Shown piece after piece: positions 23,940 through 32,738 of a stretch of DNA of 64,000 nucleotides. The position numbers and the translations under genes are program-made. Position 1 is the stretch's first letter; each line of letters begins with the position of its first letter. This DNA is from VRUE01 sp036276735 (GTDB taxonomy: Bacteria; Actinomycetota; Thermoleophilia; Solirubrobacterales; 70-9), in contig DASUOH010000023.1 in assembly GCA_036276735.1 (NCBI GenBank), positions 1-64,000 on the forward strand, given 5' to 3'. Under the pieces are notes generated by a model. The model saw nothing but the letters and a program-made list of their open reading frames with translations. It searched no databases and was not told the origin of the DNA.

Positions 23940-25260
23940 GCCCGGTCGCGAAGACCCGCCACTCGCCCGGTGCCCCCTTGAGCGTGTGGGTCCCGCGCTC
24001 CTCGAATTCGAGGCCGGAGCCGACCACCAGCTCGCGGACCGTGCTCGACACCAGGACCTCGCCCGGGCCGGCGAGGGCGCCGATACGCGCCCCGATGTTG
24101 ACCGCCATGCCGCCGACGTCGTCGCCGATCAGCTCGACCTCGCCGGTGTGGATGCCGGCTCTCACCTCGATTTCGATCTCCGCCAGCGCGTCACGGATCG
24201 AGCAGGCGCAGCGGATCGCCCTCGCCGGCCCGTCGAAGGTGGCGAGGAAGCCGTCGCCCATCGTCTTAACCTCGCGACCACGATGCACCTTCAGCTGGCG
24301 ACGAACCAGGGCATCGTGGCGCTCCAGCAGGTCGCGCCAGCGCCGGTCGCCGAGCCGCGCCGCCAGCTCGGTCGAGCCGACGACATCGGTGAAGAGGACG
24401 GTGGCGAGGGCGCGTTCGGGCTCATGCGCGCGGCGACTGCCGACCAGGAACTCCTCGACCTCGTCGAGCAGCGCCTCCTGATCCCCCACCTGCGCAAGGT
24501 GGTCGGCGCCCTCCAGCTCGACGTAGCGGGCGCCGGGGATCCGCTCCGCGAGGAACTCGCCCTGCCGCACCGGCGCGATCCGGTCGTCACGGCGGTGCAG
24601 GACCAAGGTCGGGACCCGGATGCTGGACAGGATCGCGCGCACGTCGAGCTCGCGGTAGAGATCCAGCAGGGCAATTGCCCCAGCGGGACTGGTTCCCTGT
24701 CGCAGCAGACGTGACCACCAGCGTTCGAACTCAGCGTCGCCAACGGCGCCCGGCCCCCAGACCCGCAGGCCGACCGGCCCGCCCCACTCACGCCGAATCA
24801 TCTCGCCCCAGCGGTCCAACCCGTCCTCGGGCAGCCCGAGGTCGTAGTCGGGCGCGTTGATGAGGCGGGCGAAGGTGCCGTAGAGGACCAGCGAGGCGAC
24901 CCGCTCCGGATAGGTGGCGGCGAAGAGCATCGACATCGGGCCACCCTCGGAGATGCCGAGGATCGCCGGCCGCTCGCACCCGGCCGCGTCCAGGACGGCG
25001 CGCAGGTCGCCCATCGACTCCTCCAACGTCGGCGGATCGGCGGGCCGGTCCGAGAGCCCTTGGCCGCGCTTGTCGAAGACGACTACGCGCGCGAACGAGG
25101 CGAGGCGGCGGATGAAGCGCGCCGCCGCCGGCTCTTCCCAGAAGACGTCGACATGGGAGACGAAGCCGGGCACGAAGACGACGTCGAGCGGGCCGTCGCC
25201 CAGCACCTTGTAGGCGATGCTGACGCCATCGGAATCGGTGTAGCGGGTCGGGGCTTCCAT
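23884..25260 (-). CDS. Alpha/beta hydrolase fused to a class III nucleotide cyclase domain
   Basis: 458 residues. Residues 1-270: alpha/beta hydrolase with nucleophile elbow GISEGGP near 100 and catalytic His near the GADHLAQVGD segment. Residues about 285-440: class III cyclase (VLFTDVVGSTELAARLGD, VKTMGDGFLATFDGP, AGIHTGEVELIGDDVGGMAVNIGARI), keeping the first metal-binding Asp in FTDVVGST and a second in MGDGF. This hydrolase-cyclase architecture is common in Actinobacteria; it probably converts ligand hydrolysis or binding into cAMP/cGMP signals. Cytoplasmic. Overlaps the secreted-protein gene convergently. Confidence 0.92.
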   Translation of the reverse strand: MEAPTRYTDSDGVSIAYKVLGDGPLDVVFVPGFVSHVDVFWEEPAAARFIRRLASFARVVVFDKRGQGLSDRPADPPTLEESMGDLRAVLDAAGCERPAILGISEGGPMSMLFAATYPERVASLVLYGTFARLINAPDYDLGLPEDGLDRWGEMIRREWGGPVGLRVWGPGAVGDAEFERWWSRLLRQGTSPAGAIALLDLYRELDVRAILSSIRVPTLVLHRRDDRIAPVRQGEFLAERIPGARYVELEGADHLAQVGDQEALLDEVEEFLVGSRRAHEPERALATVLFTDVVGSTELAARLGDRRWRDLLERHDALVRRQLKVHRGREVKTMGDGFLATFDGPARAIRCACSIRDALAEIEIEVRAGIHTGEVELIGDDVGGMAVNIGARIGALAGPGEVLVSSTVRELVVGSGLEFEERGTHTLKGAPGEWRVFATGLSPAASDSAGSSGSRARS

Positions 25261-25297
25261 AGCCTCTCGCCTACCCCGCCGAGGGTAGTCGTTGTCG

Positions 25298-25342
25298 CTA
25301 GGAGCGTTCGGGCTAGGAGCGTGCGGGCTAGGAGCGTTCGGG
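25298..25342. repeat. Three tandem 15-bp units at the SDR 3' end
   Basis: CTAGGAGCGTTCGGG, CTAGGAGCGTGCGGG, CTAGGAGCGTTCGGG. In the SDR frame each unit encodes the C-terminal ERS plus stop, so the array is a duplication of the gene end into non-coding DNA. Probably replication slippage. Confidence 0.8.
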
Positions 25343-26134
25343 CCCGGTGACCGTGGTCAACGTCTTCGCCGGTCCCCCGGCGAGCGCCCGGCGGACCAGG
25401 CGGGGCGCGAGGATGCGGAGGACCGCCGCCAGCGCGTAGGGCCGCGGCACGTAGCGCTCGGGCTTGCCGCCGAGGCCGCACTCGACGATCGCCTCGGCGA
25501 CCCGCTCGGGCTTGCCGACGATCCAGCGGGTCAATGCCCGTTCCCGCAGCTCGGTGGCCGGGAAGCCCTCCGTGGCGACGAAGCCGGGCAGCACCAGGCC
25601 GACGTGGACCCCGTGCGGCCGCTCCTCCGCGTAGAGCGAGTCGCTCCAGCCGATCAGCGCGAACTTGCTCGCCGAGTAAGCGCCGGTGCGGGCGCGTGAG
25701 ACGCGGCCGGCGGTGCTGGCGACGTTGACGATCGCGCTCGGGGCCGAGGAGCGCAGGGCCGGCAGCAGCGCCTCGGTGAGGCGTGCGACTGCGTCGAAGT
25801 TGAGGTCCATGTGACGGCGAACGTTCTCGTAGCCCTTCTCGGCGAAGGTGCCGCGCCAGGCGGCGCCGGCGTTGTTGACGAGCAGGCTGAGGCGGCCGCC
25901 GTGCTCGCGGTCGAGGTGGGCGCTGATCCGCTCCGGGGCGTCTGCATCGGTCAGGTCGACCGACAGCCAGGTGGCGCGACACGCCAGCGAGGCGGCCAAC
26001 GCCCGCAGCCGCTCCTCGCGCCGCGCGACCAGCACCAACTCGACACCCGGCTCGCGCCCGAGCCGCCTCGCGGTCGCCTCGCCGATCCCGCTCGAGGCGC
26101 CCGTAACCAGCGCCGTCCTAGCCCGTTCGCTCAT
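25328..26134 (-). CDS. Short-chain dehydrogenase/reductase
   Basis: 268 residues. Classical SDR: TGASSGIGEATARRLG near 11, NNAGA near 87, catalytic Ser and YSASKFALIGWS (Tyr-x3-Lys) near 155. NADP(H) preference is suggested by the Arg-rich segment VARREERL. A hydrophobic patch after residue 200 may give membrane association. Substrate unknown; it shares direction with the hydrolase-cyclase gene 68 bp downstream. Confidence 0.93.
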   Translation of the reverse strand: MSERARTALVTGASSGIGEATARRLGREPGVELVLVARREERLRALAASLACRATWLSVDLTDADAPERISAHLDREHGGRLSLLVNNAGAAWRGTFAEKGYENVRRHMDLNFDAVARLTEALLPALRSSAPSAIVNVASTAGRVSRARTGAYSASKFALIGWSDSLYAEERPHGVHVGLVLPGFVATEGFPATELRERALTRWIVGKPERVAEAIVECGLGGKPERYVPRPYALAAVLRILAPRLVRRALAGGPAKTLTTVTGPERS

Positions 26135-26197
26135 CGCCGCGAACGCTAGTCCAAGCCGCTGGGACGAGCGGCCACGGCTGGCATACTGCGTCGCGCC

Positions 26198-27247
26198 ATG
26201 GCCGAGATCCCCTCACTACTCGACCGCCTGCTGCGCACCATCGCGCCCTCGGGTCACGAGGAGCCGGCGGCCGCCGTCTGGCGCGAAGAGGCCTCCTTCG
26301 CCTCCCTGGCGGCCGACGGGCTGGGCTCGTCGATCGCCCGACTTGGCGAGGCCTCGCCGCTGCTCGCCGTGGTCGGCCACATCGACGAGATCGGCTTGGC
26401 GATCACCCACATCGACGAGAAGGGCTTCCTCTACTTCTCGCCGCTCGGCGGCTGGGACCCGCAGATCCTCGTCGGCCAGCGCGTCTCGATCCGCGCCAGG
26501 GACGGCGTCGTGCCCGGCGTGGTTGGCCGCAAGCCGATCCACCTGCTCGAGCCCGAGCAGCGCAAAAAGGTCGTCGAGCTGAAAGGGCTCCACATCGACA
26601 TCGGCGCCGGCTCGGGCGAGGAGGCGGCGGAGCTGGTCAGGGTCGGCGATCCTGTCACGATCGCCGCCGAGCCGCTGCGGCTGGTCGGCGACCGGCTGGT
26701 CGGCAAGTCGATGGACAACCGGCTGGGCGCCTACGTCGCGCTCGAGGCGCTGCGGCGTTGCAACGAGCGCAGCTCGCTGCGGGGCAGCTTCGCGGCGGTG
26801 GCCGCGGTCCAGGAGGAGATCGGTCTTTTCGGGGCGCGCACCTCGGCCTTCGAGGTCCGCCCCGACCTGGCTGTCGCCGTCGACGTGACCCATGCCACCG
26901 ACGCGCCCGGCGTCGAGGCCAAGCAGCTGGGCGAGCACCCGCTCGGCTCCGGCCCCGCGATCAGCCGCGGCTCCACCCTCTCGCCGAAGGTCTTCGAGCT
27001 GCTGGTCGAGACGGCGGAGGAGGCGGGGATCGAGCACACGATCGCGGCCAGCGGTCGCAGCACTTCCACCGACGCCGACGCGATCCAGATCTCCCGCTCG
27101 GGAGTGCCGACCGGCCTGGTCTCGATACCCCTCCGCTACATGCACTCGCCGGTCGAGATGGTCGACCTCGGCGACCTCGAGGCGACGGTCGAGCTGATCG
27201 CCGCCTTCGCCGCGCGGCTCGACGGCGGCGTCGACCTCAGCCGCTGA
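26198..27247 (+). CDS. M42 family metallo-aminopeptidase
   Basis: 349 residues. Dinuclear-zinc aminopeptidase. IAPSGHEE near 14, the first metal His in VVGHIDEIGL near 62, GKSMDNRLGAYVALEA near 169, AAVQEEIGLFGAR (catalytic Glu pair) near 204, VDVTHATDAPG near 228, and PLRYMHSPVEMVDLGD at the C-terminus. Cytoplasmic and usually a large oligomer that trims peptides. Divergent from the SDR gene; the end overlaps the GGDEF gene by 11 bp. Confidence 0.94.
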   Translation: MAEIPSLLDRLLRTIAPSGHEEPAAAVWREEASFASLAADGLGSSIARLGEASPLLAVVGHIDEIGLAITHIDEKGFLYFSPLGGWDPQILVGQRVSIRARDGVVPGVVGRKPIHLLEPEQRKKVVELKGLHIDIGAGSGEEAAELVRVGDPVTIAAEPLRLVGDRLVGKSMDNRLGAYVALEALRRCNERSSLRGSFAAVAAVQEEIGLFGARTSAFEVRPDLAVAVDVTHATDAPGVEAKQLGEHPLGSGPAISRGSTLSPKVFELLVETAEEAGIEHTIAASGRSTSTDADAIQISRSGVPTGLVSIPLRYMHSPVEMVDLGDLEATVELIAAFAARLDGGVDLSR

Positions 27248-28343
27248 GCGCCAGCACGGCCTGGCGACCGCTCATCACGACCCGGTCGCGACCGCCCGCC
27301 TTGGCCGCGTAGAGCGCCGCGTCGGCCTCGCCGACGAGATCGTCGGTGTCGACCGGGCCGGCGCCTGACACGGCAACGCCGATACTGACGCTGACCGGGA
27401 CGCCGACCGGACGGCGTTCCCGAACGGCCAGGCGCAGTCGCTCGGCGATCTCCGTAGCGTCCTCCTCGCCGGCGCCCGGCAGGACGACGAGGATCTCCTC
27501 GCCCCCGACGCGGTAAATCGAGTCGCCTGCTCGAAGCGAGGCACGCATCGTGTAGGCGACGTCCTGAAGGACGGCGTCGCCGGCGGCGTGACCGAGCTGA
27601 TCGTTGACCCGCTTGAAATGGTCGAGGTCGCAGAGGAGCAGCGCGTGCGAGAGCCCGTCCTCGCTGCTGCTCGGCTGCCCGTCTAGCTCGGCGAGGCGCT
27701 GCTCGAGAGCGCTGCGGTTGCAGAGACCGGTCAGCGGATCGACGGTGGACCGGCGCCTATGGGCGCGGTCGGACTCGACCAGGGCGCCCGAGAGGATGAC
27801 CGAGCAGAGGACGAGCGCCGCCGCGGCGAGCACGTGCTGAGAGTTGGCGGAGGCGGTTTCCGGGTCCAGCCCGTACGTCGAAACCCCAAGCAGGATGAGG
27901 ATGTAGGCGGCGCCGATGACGATGCCGCGCGGCTCGAAGCGGGCGCCGACCGTGACCGCCGGCAGGGCGAACCACATCAGAGCGGGACTTTCCGCGCCTC
28001 CCGTCACCACGACGGCATCGGCCAAAAGGAGCGGCAGAATCCCCCAAGCGGTCGCCACCCAGACCGCCGGGTGGGTGCTCGTCCGCATGAAGCGGTCGGC
28101 GATCGTGAAGCCGGCCAGCCCGACGCTGAGCGGCGCGATCCACCACCAGCCGATGTCGGAGCTGATCGCCGCGAGGCCGATCGCGAGGATCGCGAAGCAG
28201 GCGAGGCGGTAGCGGCGCATCCGCAGCTCCATGTCGATCAGCCGTTCGCGGCGGGCGCTGTCGCGAACGGCAACCAGCGACTCCTTGGGCGGGGCCGCTT
28301 CGGCTTCGCGCGGGGCGCGCAATCTCTCCAACGCAACTTTCAC
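27237..28343 (-). CDS. Membrane diguanylate cyclase (GGDEF)
   Basis: About 368 residues from GTG 28343 (GAGGGG just upstream; TTG 28391 is the longer alternative). Six or so hydrophobic helices (about residues 45-190), then a GGDEF domain: VDPLTGLCNRSALEQRLAEL, CDLDHFKRVNDQLGHAAGD, and the active site RVGGEEILVVLPGAG, an intact GGEE variant. Synthesises c-di-GMP in response to an unidentified membrane signal. No clear inhibitory RxxD site is seen. Confidence 0.92.
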   Translation of the reverse strand: MKVALERLRAPREAEAAPPKESLVAVRDSARRERLIDMELRMRRYRLACFAILAIGLAAISSDIGWWWIAPLSVGLAGFTIADRFMRTSTHPAVWVATAWGILPLLLADAVVVTGGAESPALMWFALPAVTVGARFEPRGIVIGAAYILILLGVSTYGLDPETASANSQHVLAAAALVLCSVILSGALVESDRAHRRRSTVDPLTGLCNRSALEQRLAELDGQPSSSEDGLSHALLLCDLDHFKRVNDQLGHAAGDAVLQDVAYTMRASLRAGDSIYRVGGEEILVVLPGAGEEDATEIAERLRLAVRERRPVGVPVSVSIGVAVSGAGPVDTDDLVGEADAALYAAKAGGRDRVVMSGRQAVLALSG

Positions 28344-28427
28344 GCCCCTCGCATCGACGCGCCGCGGCCGATACTTGAGATTGCAAACCAACTCTTAACG
28401 TGCTGTTCTGTCTGCGCGCAGGGCCAG

Positions 28428-29486
28428 TCAGTCGACGACGTGCAGCCCCTTGCCCAACCCGCTCAGGTTGCGGCAGCCGTCGTCCTCGACGACGACGAGG
28501 TCCTCGATCCGCACCCCGAGCTCCCCCGGCAGGTAGACGCCGGGCTCGATCGTCACCACTTCGCCCGGCTCCAGCACATCCTCGGAGCGCGGCGAGACGC
28601 GGGGCGCCTCGTGCACCTCCAGACCGACGCCGTGCCCGAGTCCATGCCCGAAGCGCTCGCCGTACCCGGCGGCGGCGATCGGGTCGCGCGCGACCGCGTC
28701 GAGCTGCTCACCCCCGACGCCGGCCCGCACGGCAGCAAGCGCCGCTTCCTGCGCTTCACGGACCACGTCGTAGACGTCCCGCGCTTGCTGGCTGGGCTCT
28801 CCGGCGGCGAAGGTGCGGGTGCCGTCGGAGCAGTAGCCGTCGAGCTGCGCGCCCATGTCGAAGACGACCAGCTCCCCCGCGCCGATTTGGCGCTCACCGG
28901 GCTCGGCGTGCGGCAGGGCTCCGTTCGGACCGGCGGCGACTATCGCGGGAAACGAGGGATCGCCACCCAGCTCCCTGATTCGCGCTTCGGCGGCGCGGGC
29001 CACGTCGCGCTCGCTGCGCCCTGCCAGCCCCCTTTCGACGCTCCACCGCCAGACCTCGTCGGCCAGCTCCGCTGCCGCGGCGATCGCCTCCAGCTCAGCC
29101 TCGTCCTTAACGCGGCGCAAGCGCTCGACGCTGCCGCCGGCCGGAACCAGCTCGACGCCGTCGGTCAGTTTCCCGCGCAGGCGCTCGACGTACCGGACCG
29201 AGGCGTGGTCGTCCTCGAACCCGGTGCGGCCGGCGAGCCGCTCGGCGATTCCGCCCAGCCAGTCGTCGCTGATCGTGACGACGTCCCAGCCCTCGACCTC
29301 GGCCTCGGCACGCTCGGTGTAGCGGAAGTCGGTGAGGAGGAGCCGCGTTTCGGGACCGCAGACGCAAGCGCCGTTGGTGCCGCCGAAGCCGGTGAGGTAA
29401 CGGACGTTGACCAGGTTGGTGACGAGGATCCGGTCGAGCTCGGCGGCAGCAAGCTGACCGGCGAGGCGATCGCCGCGGCCCCTCAT
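28428..29486 (-). CDS. Xaa-Pro aminopeptidase (M24)
   Basis: 352 residues: a creatinase-like N-terminal domain (NLVNVRYLTGFGGTNG) and a pita-bread catalytic domain with metal ligands Asp in VVFDMGAQLDGYCSDGTRTF, His in FGHGLGHGVGLEVHEAP and Glu in VVTIEPGVYLP. Cleaves N-terminal residues before proline. Overlaps aroQ by 4 nt, the conserved aro-pepP-(efp) arrangement. Confidence 0.95.
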   Translation of the reverse strand: MRGRGDRLAGQLAAAELDRILVTNLVNVRYLTGFGGTNGACVCGPETRLLLTDFRYTERAEAEVEGWDVVTISDDWLGGIAERLAGRTGFEDDHASVRYVERLRGKLTDGVELVPAGGSVERLRRVKDEAELEAIAAAAELADEVWRWSVERGLAGRSERDVARAAEARIRELGGDPSFPAIVAAGPNGALPHAEPGERQIGAGELVVFDMGAQLDGYCSDGTRTFAAGEPSQQARDVYDVVREAQEAALAAVRAGVGGEQLDAVARDPIAAAGYGERFGHGLGHGVGLEVHEAPRVSPRSEDVLEPGEVVTIEPGVYLPGELGVRIEDLVVVEDDGCRNLSGLGKGLHVVD

Positions 29487-29941
29487 CGTTGCGTCACGTC
29501 GAGCTGGCGGGCGAGCGTCTGGAGGGCGTCGCGATACCCGTCCGACCCCCTACCCGCGACCTTTTCAAGCGCCAATCCCTCGAAGACCGACACCCTGCGC
29601 CACTCCTCGCGCGACTCGATATCGGAGAGGTGGACCTCGACGGTCGGCAGGCCGGTTAGCTCCAGGGCGTCGGCGATCGCTCGGCTGTAGTGGGTCCAGG
29701 CGCCGGCATTGAGGACGATCGCGTCGCACATGTCCGGCAGGCGGTGCAGGTATTCGACGAACTCGCCCTCGGCGTTGGTCTGAAAGAAGATCGCTTCCAG
29801 GTGCAGCTCGCGCGCCCAGCGTTGGATCTTCGTCTCGAGCTCGGGCAACGAGACGCCGCCGTAGATAGCGGGGTCGCGGCGGTCGAGCACGTTGAAGTTG
29901 ACCCCATGCATGACGGCGACGCGGTTGTGGGCGCTGGTCAT
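29483..29941 (-). CDS. aroQ: 3-dehydroquinate dehydratase, type II
   Basis: 152 residues. Trans-dehydration of dehydroquinate in the shikimate pathway. HGVNFNVLDRRDPAIYG carries the catalytic Tyr; NAGAWTHYSRAIADAL and VEVHLSDIESREEWRR contain the conserved Asn and His. The usual GPNLNLLG is changed to HGVNFNVLD, a modest divergence. Between aroKB and pepP with 4-nt overlaps on both sides. Confidence 0.93.
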   Translation of the reverse strand: MTSAHNRVAVMHGVNFNVLDRRDPAIYGGVSLPELETKIQRWARELHLEAIFFQTNAEGEFVEYLHRLPDMCDAIVLNAGAWTHYSRAIADALELTGLPTVEVHLSDIESREEWRRVSVFEGLALEKVAGRGSDGYRDALQTLARQLDVTQR

Positions 29942-31467
29942 CCCTGCAACTCCACCACAGCGGCTCTGACGGCGTCGGGATCGACCATCTGCCCCGTTCG
30001 CGGCCTTCCCGGCTCTGACAGCAGGACGAACCCGACTCCCTCGGCGGTGCGCTTCTTGTCGCGCTGCAGCGCCTCGAGCACGGCCTCGACGCCGATCGTG
30101 GCGTCCAGCTCGACGGGGAGATCGTGGCGCCGCAGGATCTCCCCGACCTCGCCGCGCAGCGCGGCGGCATCGGAGAGGCGCAGCGCCGCCAGCAGGCCGA
30201 GGCCGATCGCCTCGCCGTGCCGGTAGCGCGAGTAGTCGCTGGCCGCCTCGATCGCGTGCCCGACGGTGTGGCCAAGGTTGAGGACGGCGCGCAGTCCGGC
30301 GTCACGCTCGTCGGCGGCGACCACTTCGCACTTGAAGCGGGCACAGGCAAAGACGACGTCGACCAGGTCAGAGGGCTCGAGAGACTCGATCGAGCGCACG
30401 CGCTCCCATAGTGCGCCACCGGCCAGCAGGCCGGTCTTCAGCGCCTCGACGAACCCGGCCGCGAGCTCCTCCTTCGGCAGGCTCTCGAGGGCGTCCGTAT
30501 CGGCTAGCACGGCGGCGGGCAGGTGATACGCGCCGAAGTAGTTCTTTCCACCAGCCGCGTCGATCCCGGTCTTGCCCCCGTAGGCGGAGTCGACCTGCGC
30601 GACAAGCGAGGTCGGCACCTGGACCACCGGGACGCCTCGCTGGTAGACGTGAGCGCAGAAGCCGGCGAGGTCCCCCACTACACCGCCACCGAGCGCGACC
30701 AGGTGGTCTTCGCGAGTCATCCCAGAACCGGCAAGCCGCCCGAGCACCAACTCCATCGTCTCGAACGACTTCGAGTCCTCGCCAGCTTCCACTTCGATCC
30801 GCGCCTCCAGCGGCTCGAGCCGCTCCCCGTACAGCGGGCCCACGGTCTCGTCGGTGACCAGGAAGCGCCGGCCCTCGAGTGGCCAGGGGCCGGCGCCGAG
30901 GACCCCTGGCCCGACGATGACCGGGTACTCGCCCGAGGCGCTCGAGGCCCAGATCAGCTTGGTGCCGGACGGCAGGTCGGCGAGCGCCCGCACCGAGGGA
31001 AGCGCCCGCGCCACCAGGCCGGGGTCGCCCTGCGGCAGCACCGCGTCGGCGAGCTCTTCGTAGAGCGGCAGCCGCACGCTGAGGAGCCGGGCAACGTCCT
31101 CGGCGCTGCGCGCCAGCGGCCTGTCGGTCCCCTCGATTCGCCGCCATGCCTCTTCCGGATCGACCTGGAGCCAGGCGACGATGTGGCGGTCGAGCGCCTC
31201 CCGCACCCGCTCGGAGAGGACGCTGCCTCCGCCCAGCGCGATCGCGCCGCCTTCTGCCCGGTCGAGCAGGTCGCCGACGACCTCTGCCTCACGCGCCCGG
31301 AACGCCTCCTCGCCGTCGTGCTCGAAGGCGGCGGCGATCGAAGTGCCCAGCTCGCGTTCCATCAGCTCGTCGATCTCGGTCGCCTCGAGACCGGCCATGC
31401 GGGCGACGTCGAGCGCGTGGCTCTTGCCGGCGCCCATGAAGCCGATGAATACAAGCGCCGGTTTCAA
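29938..31467 (-). CDS. aroKB: Bifunctional shikimate kinase / 3-dehydroquinate synthase
   Basis: 509 residues from TTG 31467. Residues 1-165: shikimate kinase, Walker A FIGFMGAGKSHA and the lid Arg segment GTDRPLARS. From about 178: dehydroquinate synthase with GGGVVGDLAGFCAHVYQRGV, the zinc ligands in LPKEELAAGFVEALK, LNLGHTVGHAIE and RHGEAIGLG. The fusion joins non-consecutive steps (5 and 2) of one pathway and keeps both in the aro operon. Both halves appear complete. Confidence 0.95.
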   Translation of the reverse strand: MKPALVFIGFMGAGKSHALDVARMAGLEATEIDELMERELGTSIAAAFEHDGEEAFRAREAEVVGDLLDRAEGGAIALGGGSVLSERVREALDRHIVAWLQVDPEEAWRRIEGTDRPLARSAEDVARLLSVRLPLYEELADAVLPQGDPGLVARALPSVRALADLPSGTKLIWASSASGEYPVIVGPGVLGAGPWPLEGRRFLVTDETVGPLYGERLEPLEARIEVEAGEDSKSFETMELVLGRLAGSGMTREDHLVALGGGVVGDLAGFCAHVYQRGVPVVQVPTSLVAQVDSAYGGKTGIDAAGGKNYFGAYHLPAAVLADTDALESLPKEELAAGFVEALKTGLLAGGALWERVRSIESLEPSDLVDVVFACARFKCEVVAADERDAGLRAVLNLGHTVGHAIEAASDYSRYRHGEAIGLGLLAALRLSDAAALRGEVGEILRRHDLPVELDATIGVEAVLEALQRDKKRTAEGVGFVLLSEPGRPRTGQMVDPDAVRAAVVELQG

Positions 31468-31558
31468 GATGTTTCCGGCCGCCCCCGGACGCGGAAGCGC
31501 GGACGCGAGATCTCCGGTGACGATGAGCGCGTCCGCGCGAGAGCAGAGGAGGCGGCCA

Positions 31559-32728
31559 TTATCTGAAGTCGATGCGCTGCTTGTACGCCTCGACTGCGGC
31601 GAGCACGTCGTCGATGTGGTCGCCGCCGAACTTCTCGCGGTAGCAGCGGGCGAGGACCAGGCAGACCATCGCCTCGGCGACCACGGCGGCGGCGGGGACG
31701 ACAGTCGAGTCGGTGCGCTCCCGCAGCGCCTGGGTCGGCTCCTTGGTCTCCGTGTCGACCGAGCGCAGCGGCTTGGTCAGAGTCGAGATCGGCTTGATCG
31801 CCGCCCGTACCGAGAGCGGCAGCCCGTTGGTCATGCCGCCCTCCAGCCCGCCGGCATGGTTGGTCTCGCGGTGGTAGCCGCGCTGCGGCGACCAGAAGAT
31901 CTCGTCGTGGGCCTCAGAGCCGCGCCGCCCGGCGACATCCCACGCCTCTCCGATCGAGACCCCCTTCACCGACTGGATCGAGGCGACCGCGCCGGCCAGC
32001 TGTCCGTCGAGGCGCTCTTCCCAAGAGATATGGGACCCCAGCCCCGGGACCAAGCCGAAGACCTTCACCTCGAAGGTGCCGCCGAGGCTCTCGTTCTCCT
32101 TGCGCAGTCGGTTGATCTCCTCGACCATCGCGGCGCTCGCCTCGGGGTCGAGGCAGCGGACCGGGTCCTCGTCGACGCCCTCGAAGTCGGCGGGCCCCAG
32201 GTCCGGTCGCTCGGGAGTTTTCACCGAAGCGATCTGGGTGACGTGGCTGTGGACGCTCACCCCGAGCGCGCCGAGGAAGCCGCGGGCAACGGCGCCGGCG
32301 GCGACCCTCGCCGCGGTCTCGCGAGCGCTCGCCCGCTCGAGGACGTTGCGAATGTCGGCATGGTTGTACTTCTGGGCCCCGACCAGGTCGGCGTGGCCGG
32401 GTCGCGGCAGGTGGACCTCGTCCGGCTCGAACCCCTCGACCGGCCATGGGTTCATACGGTCTTCCCAGTTGGAGTAGTCGCGATTGGCGACCAGGACCGC
32501 GATCGGGCTGCCGAGGGTGCGCCCGTGGCGCACGCCGGAGCGAACCTCGACCGTGTCGGTCTCGATCTTCATGCGCCCGCCGCGGCCATGGCCGAGCTGG
32601 CGGCGCGCCATGTCGCGGTCGAGCGCCTCCCGTTCGAGCTCGAGGCCCGCCGGCATCCCCTCGACGACCGCGACCAGGCCCGGACCGTGCGACTCGCCCG
32701 CGGTCGTGAAGCGAAAGCGGCTGCTCAT
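31559..32728 (-). CDS. aroC: Chorismate synthase
   Basis: 389 residues from ATG 32728 (FRFTTAGESHGPGLVAVVEG). Family signatures: the second GRGGRMKIETDTVEVRSG, DYSNWEDRMNPWP, and RDHD-type segments DHGGLEGGMTNG (here HAGGLEGGMTNG) and PAAAVVAEAMVC. Needs reduced FMN; the last shared step of aromatic biosynthesis. The frame remains open upstream inside aroE; that extension is not used. Confidence 0.96.
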   Translation of the reverse strand: MSSRFRFTTAGESHGPGLVAVVEGMPAGLELEREALDRDMARRQLGHGRGGRMKIETDTVEVRSGVRHGRTLGSPIAVLVANRDYSNWEDRMNPWPVEGFEPDEVHLPRPGHADLVGAQKYNHADIRNVLERASARETAARVAAGAVARGFLGALGVSVHSHVTQIASVKTPERPDLGPADFEGVDEDPVRCLDPEASAAMVEEINRLRKENESLGGTFEVKVFGLVPGLGSHISWEERLDGQLAGAVASIQSVKGVSIGEAWDVAGRRGSEAHDEIFWSPQRGYHRETNHAGGLEGGMTNGLPLSVRAAIKPISTLTKPLRSVDTETKEPTQALRERTDSTVVPAAAVVAEAMVCLVLARCYREKFGGDHIDDVLAAVEAYKQRIDFR

Positions 32729-32738
32729 GGCCGAGAGG

